The position numbers were made by a program, and so were the translations under genes. Positions 1 to 8,276 of a stretch of DNA of 48,002 bases are shown piece after piece. The notes beneath the pieces are model-generated. The model was not told where the DNA came from. It saw nothing but the letters and a program-made list of their open reading frames with translations, and made no database searches. This DNA is from an uncultured Sutterella sp. Lineage in GTDB: Bacteria; Pseudomonadota; Gammaproteobacteria; Burkholderiales; Burkholderiaceae_F. Every line of letters begins with the position of its first letter. Position 1 is the first letter of the stretch. The DNA is taken from contig CAJKSP010000014.1 in assembly GCA_905202595.1 (NCBI GenBank), forward strand, positions 1-48,002, given 5' to 3'.

Positions 1-24
1 TGAAAGTAGGTCATCGCCAGGCTC
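1..24 (+). rRNA. rrf: 5S rRNA, 3' end only (partial)
   Basis: The first bases match the conserved 3' part of proteobacterial 5S rRNA: a GAAAGTAGGTCATCGCCAGGC-like ending, whose final GCCAGGC pairs with the GCCTGGC at the 5' end of the molecule. The rest of the gene, and presumably the 16S-23S-5S operon, lies before the window. A strong intrinsic terminator follows within 15 bases, as expected for the end of an rRNA operon. The exact 3' end is uncertain by a few bases. Confidence 0.75.
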
Positions 25-36
25 CCCATTGAAGAA

Positions 37-70
37 AGCCCCGCAGCACGTTGTGCTGCGGGGCTTTCGC
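37..70 (+). terminator. Intrinsic terminator of the rRNA operon
   Basis: A perfect 13-bp stem (37-49 with 53-65) closes on a three-base loop and is followed by a short T run. It sits directly after the 5S rRNA end and before rarA. Confidence 0.8.
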
Positions 71-248
71 GTATGGTTTTTCGATGCAGCGCAGCCTGAC
101 TAACGGCAGCTCTGCCATGCCGAACTCCTCGGAGCGGAGGGCTGCCGGCATTTCTCGCGCAGGCAGGCGCTCGTCAGCGCTTGGCCTGCTACTCTTCCTT
201 TTTTTGAAGCAAGACAGCCGTCGACTCATCGCCGGCGGAGAGTGGACT

Positions 249-1658
249 ATGACGACTGAAGGCGATCTTTTTGACGGCGAGCTGACGCCGCCTGCCGCTG
301 CGGCAGCTGTCTCGGAGCGCCCTGCGCGCCGCGAGGCGCCCAAGCCCATGCTGCAGCCGCTCGCGGAGCGCATGCGGCCGAAGACGCTCGATGAAGTGAT
401 CGGCCAGCAGCACCTCATCGGTCCCGGCGCTCCGCTGCGCGTCGCCTTTGAAAACCATCGTCCGCATTCCATGATCTTGTGGGGGCCGCCGGGCGTGGGC
501 AAGACGACGCTGGCCCGCCTGATGGCCGATGCATTCGATCTGCCTTTCATCGCCATTTCCGCCGTGCTCGGCGGCGTGAAGGACATTCGCGATGCTGTCG
601 ACGCAGCCAAGGCGACGATGGCGGCGACCGGAAAGCCCACGCTTGTCTTCGTCGACGAGGTTCATCGCTTCAGCAAGAGCCAGCAGGATGCCTTCCTGCC
701 GCATGTGGAGTCGGGGCTCTTCATCTTTGTCGGCGCGACGACGGAGAATCCGAGCTTTGAAGTGGTGAGCGCGCTTCTGTCGCGCTCAACGGTCTATCAG
801 CTTCAGAGCCTTTCCTCGACGGACTGCCGCAAGCTTCTTGCCCGCGCGATGCAGCGGGAGTTTCCCGACTTGAAGCTGCTCCCTGAGGCCGAAGAGATCC
901 TGATCGGTCTGGCTGACGGAGATGCCCGCCGGCTTCTCAATGCCGTCGACGTCTGCTGCACGATGGCGCGCGAGCGCCATGTGCCGGAAATCGATGCCGC
1001 CTTCCTGCGGAAGACGACGCCGGCGACGCTGCGCCGATTTGACAAGGGCGGCGACAATTTTTACGACCAGATCAGCGCGCTTCACAAGTCGGTGCGCGGC
1101 TCCAATCCGGATGCGGCTCTCTATTGGATGGCCCGCATGCTCGACGGGGGCTGCGATCCGCGATACATCGCGCGCCGCGTCATGCGCATGGCCTGCGAGG
1201 ATATCTCGCTTGCGGATCCGCGCGGGATGGAAATTGCCGCCGCAGCTGCGGACATCTACGAGCGGCTGGGCTCGCCGGAGGGCGAGCTCGCCATCGCCAA
1301 TGCGGTTGTGTATCTCGCCTGCGCGCCGAAGAGCAACTCGATCGAGCTCGCCTACAACAACGTGCGGGCCTTCGTGAAGAAGGACGGCTCCCGCCCCGTG
1401 CCGATGCATCTTCGCAATGCGCCGACGAAGCTCATGAAGGAGCTCGGCTACCACGAGGGCTACCGCTACGCGCATGACGAGCCCGGCGCTTATGCCGCGG
1501 GCGAGGAGTATCTCCCCGAGGGGCTCGAAGGGATGCATTGGTATGAGCCCACGGATCGAGGCGTGGAGCTCAAAATCCGGCAGAAGCTCGCCGGACTGAA
1601 GAAGCTCGATGAAGAGGCCCGCGCAGCCGGCAAGGGCCGGCGGCGGGGACAGGGCTGA
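249..1658 (+). CDS. rarA: RarA (MgsA) AAA+ ATPase, replication-associated recombination protein
   Basis: Cytoplasmic AAA+ ATPase of the clamp-loader-related MgsA/WRNIP1 family that acts at stalled replication forks. Over 469 residues I see Walker A GPPGVGKTT at about 79-87, Walker B LVFVDEVHR at about 132-140, the sensor segment GATTENPSF near 162, and the C-terminal tetramerisation region, a normal family length. The reading frame is open back to position 51, but ATG 249 is chosen because GGAG lies about 8 bases upstream and the protein then begins with the usual short, poorly conserved leader (MTTEGDLFDGE). In many Burkholderiales rarA sits between lolA and serS; here serS follows as expected, but an rRNA operon lies upstream. 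No promoter was identified between the rRNA terminator and the start. Confidence 0.95.
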   Translation: MTTEGDLFDGELTPPAAAAAVSERPARREAPKPMLQPLAERMRPKTLDEVIGQQHLIGPGAPLRVAFENHRPHSMILWGPPGVGKTTLARLMADAFDLPFIAISAVLGGVKDIRDAVDAAKATMAATGKPTLVFVDEVHRFSKSQQDAFLPHVESGLFIFVGATTENPSFEVVSALLSRSTVYQLQSLSSTDCRKLLARAMQREFPDLKLLPEAEEILIGLADGDARRLLNAVDVCCTMARERHVPEIDAAFLRKTTPATLRRFDKGGDNFYDQISALHKSVRGSNPDAALYWMARMLDGGCDPRYIARRVMRMACEDISLADPRGMEIAAAAADIYERLGSPEGELAIANAVVYLACAPKSNSIELAYNNVRAFVKKDGSRPVPMHLRNAPTKLMKELGYHEGYRYAHDEPGAYAAGEEYLPEGLEGMHWYEPTDRGVELKIRQKLAGLKKLDEEARAAGKGRRRGQG

Positions 1659-1945
1659 TCGCGCCGCCGCTTCGCAGCGGGACTCTCCGGCGTCTCCCAA
1701 GCGCAGCGCGAGCGCTTCTTTGTCAAAGAAGCGCTTCTGCCGTTTGCCAAGGCTGGAGGGAAACGCGACAATATCCCCTTTGTACGCCGCAGCGCCCAAG
1801 GCGCCGCGGCTGTAACCGTTTCATAGAGGCGGGCGCCTTTTCTTCATAGAAAGCGCCAAGCGCCGGGATGGCTCAGTCCGTTCTGCGTGCTCGGCGGGTT
1901 GGGCGCTCTGCCCATCACATACGATCCAAGAGGATAGAAAAAGAC
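1659..1945. other. Intergenic region rarA-serS with two inverted repeats
   Basis: No gene is supported here. A near-perfect palindrome at 1711-1735 can form an 11-bp stem with a three-base loop but has no T run after it. A second pair, AAGGCGCC at 1798-1805 with GGCGCCTT at 1832-1839, is followed by T-rich sequence and could be a weak terminator for rarA. No convincing promoter for serS was found. Confidence 0.4.
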
Positions 1946-3244
<1,299 letters not shown>

Positions 3245-3273
3245 ACCGCTGCGTCTGAGACGGCGGACTGAAG

Positions 3274-3312
3274 AGCCGGCATGCTGCGCAAAGCGCGGCA
3301 CGCCGGCTTTTT
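3274..3312 (+). terminator. Intrinsic terminator after serS
   Basis: An AGCCGGC...GCCGGCT stem with further GC pairing inside (loop around 3290) is followed by five T residues at 3308-3312. Confidence 0.75.
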
Positions 3313-3324
3313 GTTGATGGCGAC

Positions 3325-3351
3325 TTGCAAAATCGGCAGATCTTCTATACA
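3325..3351 (+). promoter_or_regulatory. Probable sigma-70 promoter of tRNA-Ser
   Basis: TTGCAA (3325-3330) and TATACA (3346-3351) are 15 bases apart, a short but workable spacing. The predicted start falls just before the tRNA at 3371. Confidence 0.5.
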
Positions 3352-3370
3352 ATCCAATTTCTCTTGACAC

Positions 3371-3461
3371 GGAAGGGTGGCAGAGAGGTCGAATGCGCCG
3401 GACTCGAAATCCGGTATACGGCTATACCGTATCGTGGGTTCAAATCCCACCCCTTCCGCCA
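3371..3461 (+). tRNA. tRNA-Ser (anticodon CGA)
   Basis: A 91-base type II tRNA with encoded CCA. The acceptor stem GGAAGGG pairs with CCCTTCC (3451-3457). The anticodon stem CCGGA/TCCGG encloses loop CTCGAAA, giving anticodon CGA at 3405-3407, which reads UCG. The long variable arm between about 3415 and 3434 is the serine hallmark, and the T loop GTTCAAATC is present. Confidence 0.95.
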
Positions 3462-3541
3462 GAATTCTTCAGCGCTTGAAGAACCGGGCTTCCCGGGAGA
3501 GCAGAGCTTCAAGCGCGGAGCGGCCGACATTGCGCCGCTTC

Positions 3542-3578
3542 AAGGCCTGACTTCACAAGAAGCCGGGCCTTTTATTTT
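3542..3578 (+). terminator. Probable terminator after tRNA-Ser
   Basis: AAGGCC (3542-3547) pairs with GGCCTT (3566-3571), with an inner CTTC/GAAG stem, followed by a T-rich run (TTTTATTTT). An upstream 10-bp hairpin (3472-3481 with 3507-3516) has no T run and may be a processing structure. Confidence 0.6.
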
Positions 3579-3669
3579 GTACACTCGCCTCAGGACTGCG
3601 GCGAAGCGTCGTCAGACGGCGGCTTCGCTCAAGCGGCCTGTCGGCACCCTGCAGCAGAGAGGACGGACG

Positions 3670-4392
3670 GTGGCCTCGCTCGAACCCGAGCTTCTCATTG
3701 AAGCGGCGCTTTTGGCGTCGAGAAAGCCTCTGGCTGTGCGCGATCTGCGCAGGCTCTTTGACGACGAGCTTTCTGCCAAGACGGTGCGGGCGATTCTCGC
3801 CTCGCTTGCGAAGCGCTGGTCGCAGCGCGGCCTGCGGCTCGCGGAGATGCCTGACGGCACCTGGCGCTTCCGCACGGCCGAGGAGGTCGAGCCGCTTCTG
3901 CTGAAGCTGCAGGAAGAGCGCCCGCAGCGCTATTCGCGGGCGGCCATGGAGACGCTTGCCGTCATTGCGTACCGGCAGCCCGTGACTCGAGGCGACATCG
4001 AAGCGCTTCGCGGCGTTTCGGTGAACCCTTCGATCATCCGCGCCTTTGAAGAGCGCGGCTGGATTGAAACCGTAGGCTATCGAGAATCGCCGGGCCGCCC
4101 GGCGCTTCTCGCCACGACGAAGACTTTTTTGGCCGATCTGGGGATCAAGAGCTTGGAAGAGCTCCCCCGGCTCGGCGAAGCCGAGGAAGCGGCTTTCGCC
4201 CTCGGCGACGACAACCCTCAGGCAGCCGCCGCGGAAGGCGCCCTGCAGAAGCAGGAGGAGTTCGATTTTGAAGACCAAGACCACGCATCAGAAGGCGGGA
4301 AATCCCCGCATGCAGCCGTCGGCGCCGAAAAAGCGCACGCCGTTCCGTCCCCCGATGAAGAAGGCGCCGCGCCGCCTCGCGGATCCCGCTGA
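3670..4392 (+). CDS. scpB: Segregation and condensation protein ScpB
   Basis: Winged-helix kleisin-associated subunit of the SMC-ScpAB condensin complex, which compacts and helps segregate chromosomes. The ScpB core (LIEAALLASRKPL through GRPALLATTKTFL) spans about residues 5-160 and contains the family signature AVIAYRQPVTRGDIEALRG. A non-conserved acidic tail of about 70 residues follows. GTG 3670 is chosen because AGAGGA lies about 7 bases upstream and the family fold starts right after; there is no suitable ATG. The 3' end overlaps rluB by more than 120 bases, so the genes are probably translationally coupled; scpB-rluB is a common betaproteobacterial pair. SMC and ScpA are not in the window. 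Confidence 0.9.
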   Translation: MASLEPELLIEAALLASRKPLAVRDLRRLFDDELSAKTVRAILASLAKRWSQRGLRLAEMPDGTWRFRTAEEVEPLLLKLQEERPQRYSRAAMETLAVIAYRQPVTRGDIEALRGVSVNPSIIRAFEERGWIETVGYRESPGRPALLATTKTFLADLGIKSLEELPRLGEAEEAAFALGDDNPQAAAAEGALQKQEEFDFEDQDHASEGGKSPHAAVGAEKAHAVPSPDEEGAAPPRGSR

Positions 4393-5512
4393 AGCCATGG
4401 CCGGCTTCGGCGCGTCGGCGGCCGCCGCCGGCTCGAGCGCTCGGCGTGCTCGGCGAGATGCTGAAGCCGAGGCGCCGGCGGAGACGCAGAAGCTCCAGAA
4501 GATGCTCGCCGACGCGGGCTGGGGCTCCCGGCGCGAGATGGAGGCGCTGATCGCCTCGGGCGCCGTGACGGTGAACGGCGTGCCCGCCAAAGTGGGCGAC
4601 CGCGTGAGCGCCGCCGATGCCGTGCGCGTTGAAGGGCGCCTGGTGCGCCGGCCGCAGGCGACGGCGGAGACGCCCCGCGTGCTGCTCTATCACAAGCCCG
4701 CCGGAGAAATCGTCTCCCGAGACGATCCGGAAGGCCGTCCCTCCGTCTTTGCGCATCTGCCCCGCGTGCCGGGCGGCCGCTGGATCGCCGTCGGCCGACT
4801 CGACTTCAATACCGAAGGCCTGCTGCTCTTCACGACGTCCGGCTCCCTGGCGAACCGCCTGATGCATCCGCGCTACGAAATGGAGCGCGAATATGCGGTG
4901 CGCACGGCGGGCGAGATTGAGCCTGAAAGCTGGGAGAAGCTTACAAGCGGCATCGAGCTCGAGGACGGTCCGGCCAAATTCGAGACGCTGACGGACGAGG
5001 GCGGCCAAGGCCTCAATCATTGGTACCGCGTGACGATCCGCGAGGGCCGCAACCGCGAAGTGCGCCGCCTCTTCGAAGCGGTGAACCTCACGGTTTCCCG
5101 CCTCATCCGCGTGCGCTACGGCGACATTGCGCTGCCGAGCGGCCTCAAGCGCGGCGAGCGCGTTGAAATGCCGCCCGAAGAGGTGCGCGCATGGATGGCT
5201 TCTCTCGCCAAGGCGGAGGCGGCCGTCACGCCTGAAATGGCGGCGGCGAAGGCGGCGGAAAAGAAGGTCGAGAAGGCGGCCGCCGCCGCGCGCATCCGCG
5301 CTGCGGCGCAGTCTGCGCCTGCGCGCGGCGCTCAGGCGGAGAAGGAGTCGCACCGCCCTCGGCGCAGCTTCAAGGGCGGCAGCGACCGCACGGGCGGACC
5401 GATTCCGGCCGCGCGCGATCTCTCCGACCGTCCGACGCAGCGCCGCGGGCATCCGAGCCCCGACGAGCGGCAAAGCCGCGAAGGCTATGCCAAGCGCGGC
5501 GGCCGGCGCTGA
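4268..5512 (+). CDS. rluB: 23S rRNA pseudouridine synthase RluB family
   Basis: RsuA/RluB-type enzyme that isomerises a uridine in 23S rRNA helix 89 (U2605 in E. coli). The S4 RNA-binding domain (LQKMLADAGWGSRREMEALI) spans about residues 75-135. The catalytic domain follows, with Asp179 in GRLDFNTEGLLLFT and a conserved EGRNREVRRLFEAV segment. The 414 residues exceed the usual 250-300 because of Ala/Pro/Arg-rich tails at both ends; the C-terminal one is very basic, as often seen in Burkholderiales. The start is uncertain: TTG 4268 has a strong AGGAGG about 9 bases upstream, inside scpB, while ATG 4310 is an alternative with a poorer ribosome site. Confidence 0.88.
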   Translation: MKTKTTHQKAGNPRMQPSAPKKRTPFRPPMKKAPRRLADPAEAMAGFGASAAAAGSSARRARRDAEAEAPAETQKLQKMLADAGWGSRREMEALIASGAVTVNGVPAKVGDRVSAADAVRVEGRLVRRPQATAETPRVLLYHKPAGEIVSRDDPEGRPSVFAHLPRVPGGRWIAVGRLDFNTEGLLLFTTSGSLANRLMHPRYEMEREYAVRTAGEIEPESWEKLTSGIELEDGPAKFETLTDEGGQGLNHWYRVTIREGRNREVRRLFEAVNLTVSRLIRVRYGDIALPSGLKRGERVEMPPEEVRAWMASLAKAEAAVTPEMAAAKAAEKKVEKAAAAARIRAAAQSAPARGAQAEKESHRPRRSFKGGSDRTGGPIPAARDLSDRPTQRRGHPSPDERQSREGYAKRGGRR

Positions 5513-5542
5513 CGCTGCGCAGGAAAAAGCGCGCCCTCTCTG

Positions 5543-5571
5543 TTGCACGGTGCGGCGCGATCCCCTAGAAT
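5543..5571 (+). promoter_or_regulatory. Sigma-70 promoter upstream of the rimP-nusA-infB operon
   Basis: TTGCAC (5543-5548) and TAGAAT (5566-5571) are separated by exactly 17 bases. Transcription should start near 5578, about 425 bases before rimP. Confidence 0.65.
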
Positions 5572-5577
5572 TTGCCC

Positions 5578-5858
5578 ATTCTTCGGGCCGGAAGGCTTTG
5601 AAGGCGCTTGCGGGCGCCTTCGGCCCTCCCTCAACCGGCGCAGCGCGCAATGCGTCGGACGCACGGTCAGCAAGCCGCAGGTCGGCTTGGCCGGCGCCTC
5701 CTGCCCGAAGCGTCGCATTTTGACGGCACGTCCGTTTCGCGCCTCTGGCCTGAAGCGGAGGACGCGGCCGTCGCCCTGCCGGCGAAGCCTCCTGCGAAGA
5801 CGCGGGAAGGCGGAGGCGGCGAGGGCGGTGAAATGGGCATTGCGCCCATTTTTTTTTG
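5578..5858 (+). ncRNA. Structured leader RNA or small RNA ahead of rimP-nusA
   Basis: Between a consensus-like promoter and a strong intrinsic terminator lies about 280 bases with no credible gene. The 5' end can fold into GGGCC/GGCCC (5585-5589 with 5622-5626) enclosing an 8-bp stem (5600-5607 with 5614-5621), and more short hairpins follow. It has none of the hallmarks I know for RNase P RNA (no GAGGAAAGTCC) or tmRNA (no tRNA-like end). It is either an attenuated 5' leader of the rimP-nusA-infB operon or a free-standing small RNA. The family is not recognised. Confidence 0.4.
5831..5858 (+). terminator. Strong intrinsic terminator or attenuator before rimP
   Basis: AAATGGGC (5831-5838) pairs perfectly with GCCCATTT (5844-5851) around a five-base loop, followed by a long T run interrupted by one G. 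No clear promoter lies between it and rimP, so read-through may be needed for operon expression. Confidence 0.85.
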
Positions 5859-6001
5859 TTTTTTTTCGCCCCCTGCTGCCGCGAAGGCGAGCCTGGACGG
5901 CGCAGCGCCTTCCCGCAGAAAGCGGCGCTTCAGCCGAGCGGCGCAAGGCGCCTGCCGATGGGGCGGACAAGTTTGTTGAGACCATTTAGGAAGCCATTTC
6001 G

Positions 6002-6562
6002 ATGAATCATTCCTCTGCGCCCGCGGAGCTTGTCGCCCGCACGGTCGAAGGGCTCGGGTACGAGTTCGTGGAGCTCGAGCGCCTGCCAAGGGGGCTCCTC
6101 CGAGTGACGATCGACACGGATGCCGAAGGCGGCATCTCGCTCGAGGACTGCGAGCGCGTGAGCGACCAGCTCACGCATCTCTTCACCGTTGAAGACGTCC
6201 CGTACGAGCGCCTTGAAGTGTCGTCTCCCGGCGTCGAGCGTCCGCTCAAGCGCGCTCGCGACTGGGCCCGCTTCGCCGGCGAGCTGGCGCACGTCGAGCT
6301 CTTCGAGCCGATGAAGGCCGAAGGGTTCCCGGAGGCGGGCCGCCGCAAGCTCGAAGGCCGCATCGTCGGCATTTCGGGCGAGTCGGGCGAGGAAAAGATC
6401 GACTTCGACTTCTTTGAAGTGGACCTTCCGCGCACGCCCGGCATTGCCGCGCTGCGCGCCCGGCGCCGCACCGCCGTTGAGGCCGCGCCGGTGCGCGTTT
6501 CGTTCGCGCTCTCCGACGTGAGCCGCGCTCACCTGATCAAGCCATTGAATTTCAAGGGGTAA
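6002..6562 (+). CDS. rimP: Ribosome maturation factor RimP
   Basis: Cytoplasmic factor needed for late 30S subunit assembly. The two-domain RimP fold is visible: the N-terminal alpha/beta domain with YEFVELE, DTDAEGGISLEDCE and LEVSSPGVERPLKR, then the Sm-like C-terminal barrel. At 186 residues it is somewhat longer than the E. coli protein (about 150) because of inserts in the C-terminal half. ATG 6002 has AGGA about 12 bases upstream. Seven bases separate it from nusA, so the two are co-transcribed. It is the first gene after the leader and terminator described above. Confidence 0.95.
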   Translation: MNHSSAPAELVARTVEGLGYEFVELERLPRGLLRVTIDTDAEGGISLEDCERVSDQLTHLFTVEDVPYERLEVSSPGVERPLKRARDWARFAGELAHVELFEPMKAEGFPEAGRRKLEGRIVGISGESGEEKIDFDFFEVDLPRTPGIAALRARRRTAVEAAPVRVSFALSDVSRAHLIKPLNFKG

Positions 6563-6569
6563 TAGACAA

Positions 6570-8060
6570 ATGAACAGCCGCGAAATGCTCGAGCTCGTCG
6601 ACGTGCTCGCCCGCGAGAAGAACGTGGAGAAGGACACCGTCTTCGGCGTTCTCGAAGTCGCGCTCGCGAGCGCTGTGAAGCGCGCCCGCTTCCCCGGCGA
6701 AGACGCCGACGTGATGGTGCGCGTCAACCGCAGCACGGGCGAATTCACCGCCGTGCGCCGCTGGCTCGTGGTGCCCGATGAAGAGGGCCTGCAGCAGCCG
6801 GACCGCCAGGAGATGTATTCCGACATCCATGACGAATTTCCGGATCTGCAGCCGGGCGACTACATCGAGCGTCCGATTGAGAACGTCGACATCGACGGCG
6901 CCGGCCGCCGCTTCGCTCAGGATGCCAAGCAGGTGATCCTGCAGCGTCTGCGCGACGCCGAGCGCGAACAGATCCTCAAGGAGTTCCTGGAGCGCCAGGA
7001 ATCGATCGTCACGGGCCAGATCAAGCGCATGGACAAGGGCGATGCGATCGTTGAAGTCGGCCGCCTTGAAGCGCGCCTGCCCCGCAATCAGATGATCCCG
7101 CGCGAGAACATGCGCACGGGCGACCGCGTGCGCGCCTATGTCGATCACGTCGGCGAGACGCCCAAGGGACGCACGGTGATTCTTTCGCGCACGAGCCCTG
7201 AATTCCTGAAGAAGCTCTTCGAGCTCGAAGTGCCCGAAATTGAAGAGGGCATCATCGAGATCAAGGCAGCGGCCCGCGATCCCGGCATGCGCGCCAAGAT
7301 TGCCGTCGTCTCGCACGACCGCCGCGTCGATCCGATCGGCACCTGCATCGGCATGCGCGGCTCGCGCGTCAATGCCGTGACGACTGAGCTCTCGGGCGAG
7401 CGCATCGACATCGTCGTCTGGAATTCGGATCCGGCGCAGTTCGTCGTCGGCGCTCTCGAGCCGGCGAAGGTCCGCTCGATCGTGATGCTCGAAGAGACGC
7501 ATACGATGGAAGTGGTGGTCGATGAGGACAACCTCGCCATCGCCATCGGCCGCGGCGGCCAGAACGTGCGCCTCGCGAGCGAGCTCACCGGCTGGCAGAT
7601 CAACATCCTCACCGAAACCGAAGCGAGCGAGAAGCGCAATGCTGAGGTCGACCGCATCCGCAAGGACTTCATGGACAACCTCGACATCGACGAGGCGGCT
7701 GCCGACGTGCTGATCGGCGAAGGCTTCTCCTCGATCGAAGAGATCGCCTACGTGCCCGAGAAGGAGCTTTTTGCGATCGACGCCTTCGATCACGACACGA
7801 TCGAAGAGCTGCGTAGCCGCGCCCGCAACAAGCTTCTCGCCGACGCCATCACGCGCGAAGAGAATCTGCGCAAGGCCGACCCGGCGCTTCTGAGCCTCGA
7901 GGGGATGGACAACGACATCGCCAACAAGCTCGTCGCGAAGGGCGTGAAGACGCTTGACGATCTTGCCGACCTCGCGGCCGACGAGCTCGTCGAGATCGCC
8001 GGCATCGATGAGGAGCGCGCGACGAAGCTCATCATGGGCGCGCGCGCCCACTGGTTCTGA
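6570..8060 (+). CDS. nusA: Transcription termination/antitermination factor NusA
   Basis: RNA polymerase-binding factor that modulates pausing, intrinsic termination and antitermination. The 496 residues match E. coli NusA (495). Domains in order are the N-terminal polymerase-binding domain (MNSREMLELVDVLAREKNV), an S1 domain around 135-200 (IVTGQIKRMDKGDAIVEVG), two KH domains around 205-345 (including IAIGRGGQNVRLASELTGW), and two C-terminal acidic helix-hairpin repeats (DNLDIDEAAADVLIGEGF and LEGMDNDIANKLVAKGV). NusA is known to control its own operon in other bacteria, which makes the upstream terminator relevant. Confidence 0.98.
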   Translation: MNSREMLELVDVLAREKNVEKDTVFGVLEVALASAVKRARFPGEDADVMVRVNRSTGEFTAVRRWLVVPDEEGLQQPDRQEMYSDIHDEFPDLQPGDYIERPIENVDIDGAGRRFAQDAKQVILQRLRDAEREQILKEFLERQESIVTGQIKRMDKGDAIVEVGRLEARLPRNQMIPRENMRTGDRVRAYVDHVGETPKGRTVILSRTSPEFLKKLFELEVPEIEEGIIEIKAAARDPGMRAKIAVVSHDRRVDPIGTCIGMRGSRVNAVTTELSGERIDIVVWNSDPAQFVVGALEPAKVRSIVMLEETHTMEVVVDEDNLAIAIGRGGQNVRLASELTGWQINILTETEASEKRNAEVDRIRKDFMDNLDIDEAAADVLIGEGFSSIEEIAYVPEKELFAIDAFDHDTIEELRSRARNKLLADAITREENLRKADPALLSLEGMDNDIANKLVAKGVKTLDDLADLAADELVEIAGIDEERATKLIMGARAHWF

Positions 8061-8276
8061 TTGCGCGTCTCGGCGCGCTGCTCAGAAGCAGGACGAAGAA
8101 CAAGAAAGCAATTGACCCATGCACGGCGTGCGGCTCTCCCGGCCGCCCCGTTCCCGGGGCTCCTTCCAAGAGCGAAGGGCCCCGAACCGGACGGCGGCAG
8201 GCGGATCGGGCGGTCGGCATGGCGCGGCGCCTGAGGGCGCCGCGGAGCACAGCCGCAGCCAAGGAGTTAAGAACAT
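8061..8276. other. nusA-infB intergenic spacer
   Basis: 216 bases with no supported gene. A GC-rich hairpin lies near 8223-8246 (GCGGCGCC pairing with GGCGCCGC) and AAGGAG lies 10 bases before infB. I see no clear promoter or terminator, so infB is probably transcribed from upstream. Confidence 0.4.

Noticed and set aside
249..1658. Upstream extension of rarA to position 51
   Set aside because: The first 66 codons would start inside the rRNA terminator hairpin and resemble no RarA; ATG 249 has a ribosome site.
5578..5858. RNase P RNA, tmRNA or 6S RNA identity for the rimP leader
   Set aside because: The universally conserved RNase P and tmRNA sequence blocks are absent. A 6S-like long bulged hairpin was not evident by eye.
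5543..5989. Overlapping open frames in all three plus frames between rluB and rimP
   Set aside because: None has a ribosome site or a recognisable protein, they run through a strong terminator, and the composition is that of GC-rich non-coding DNA.
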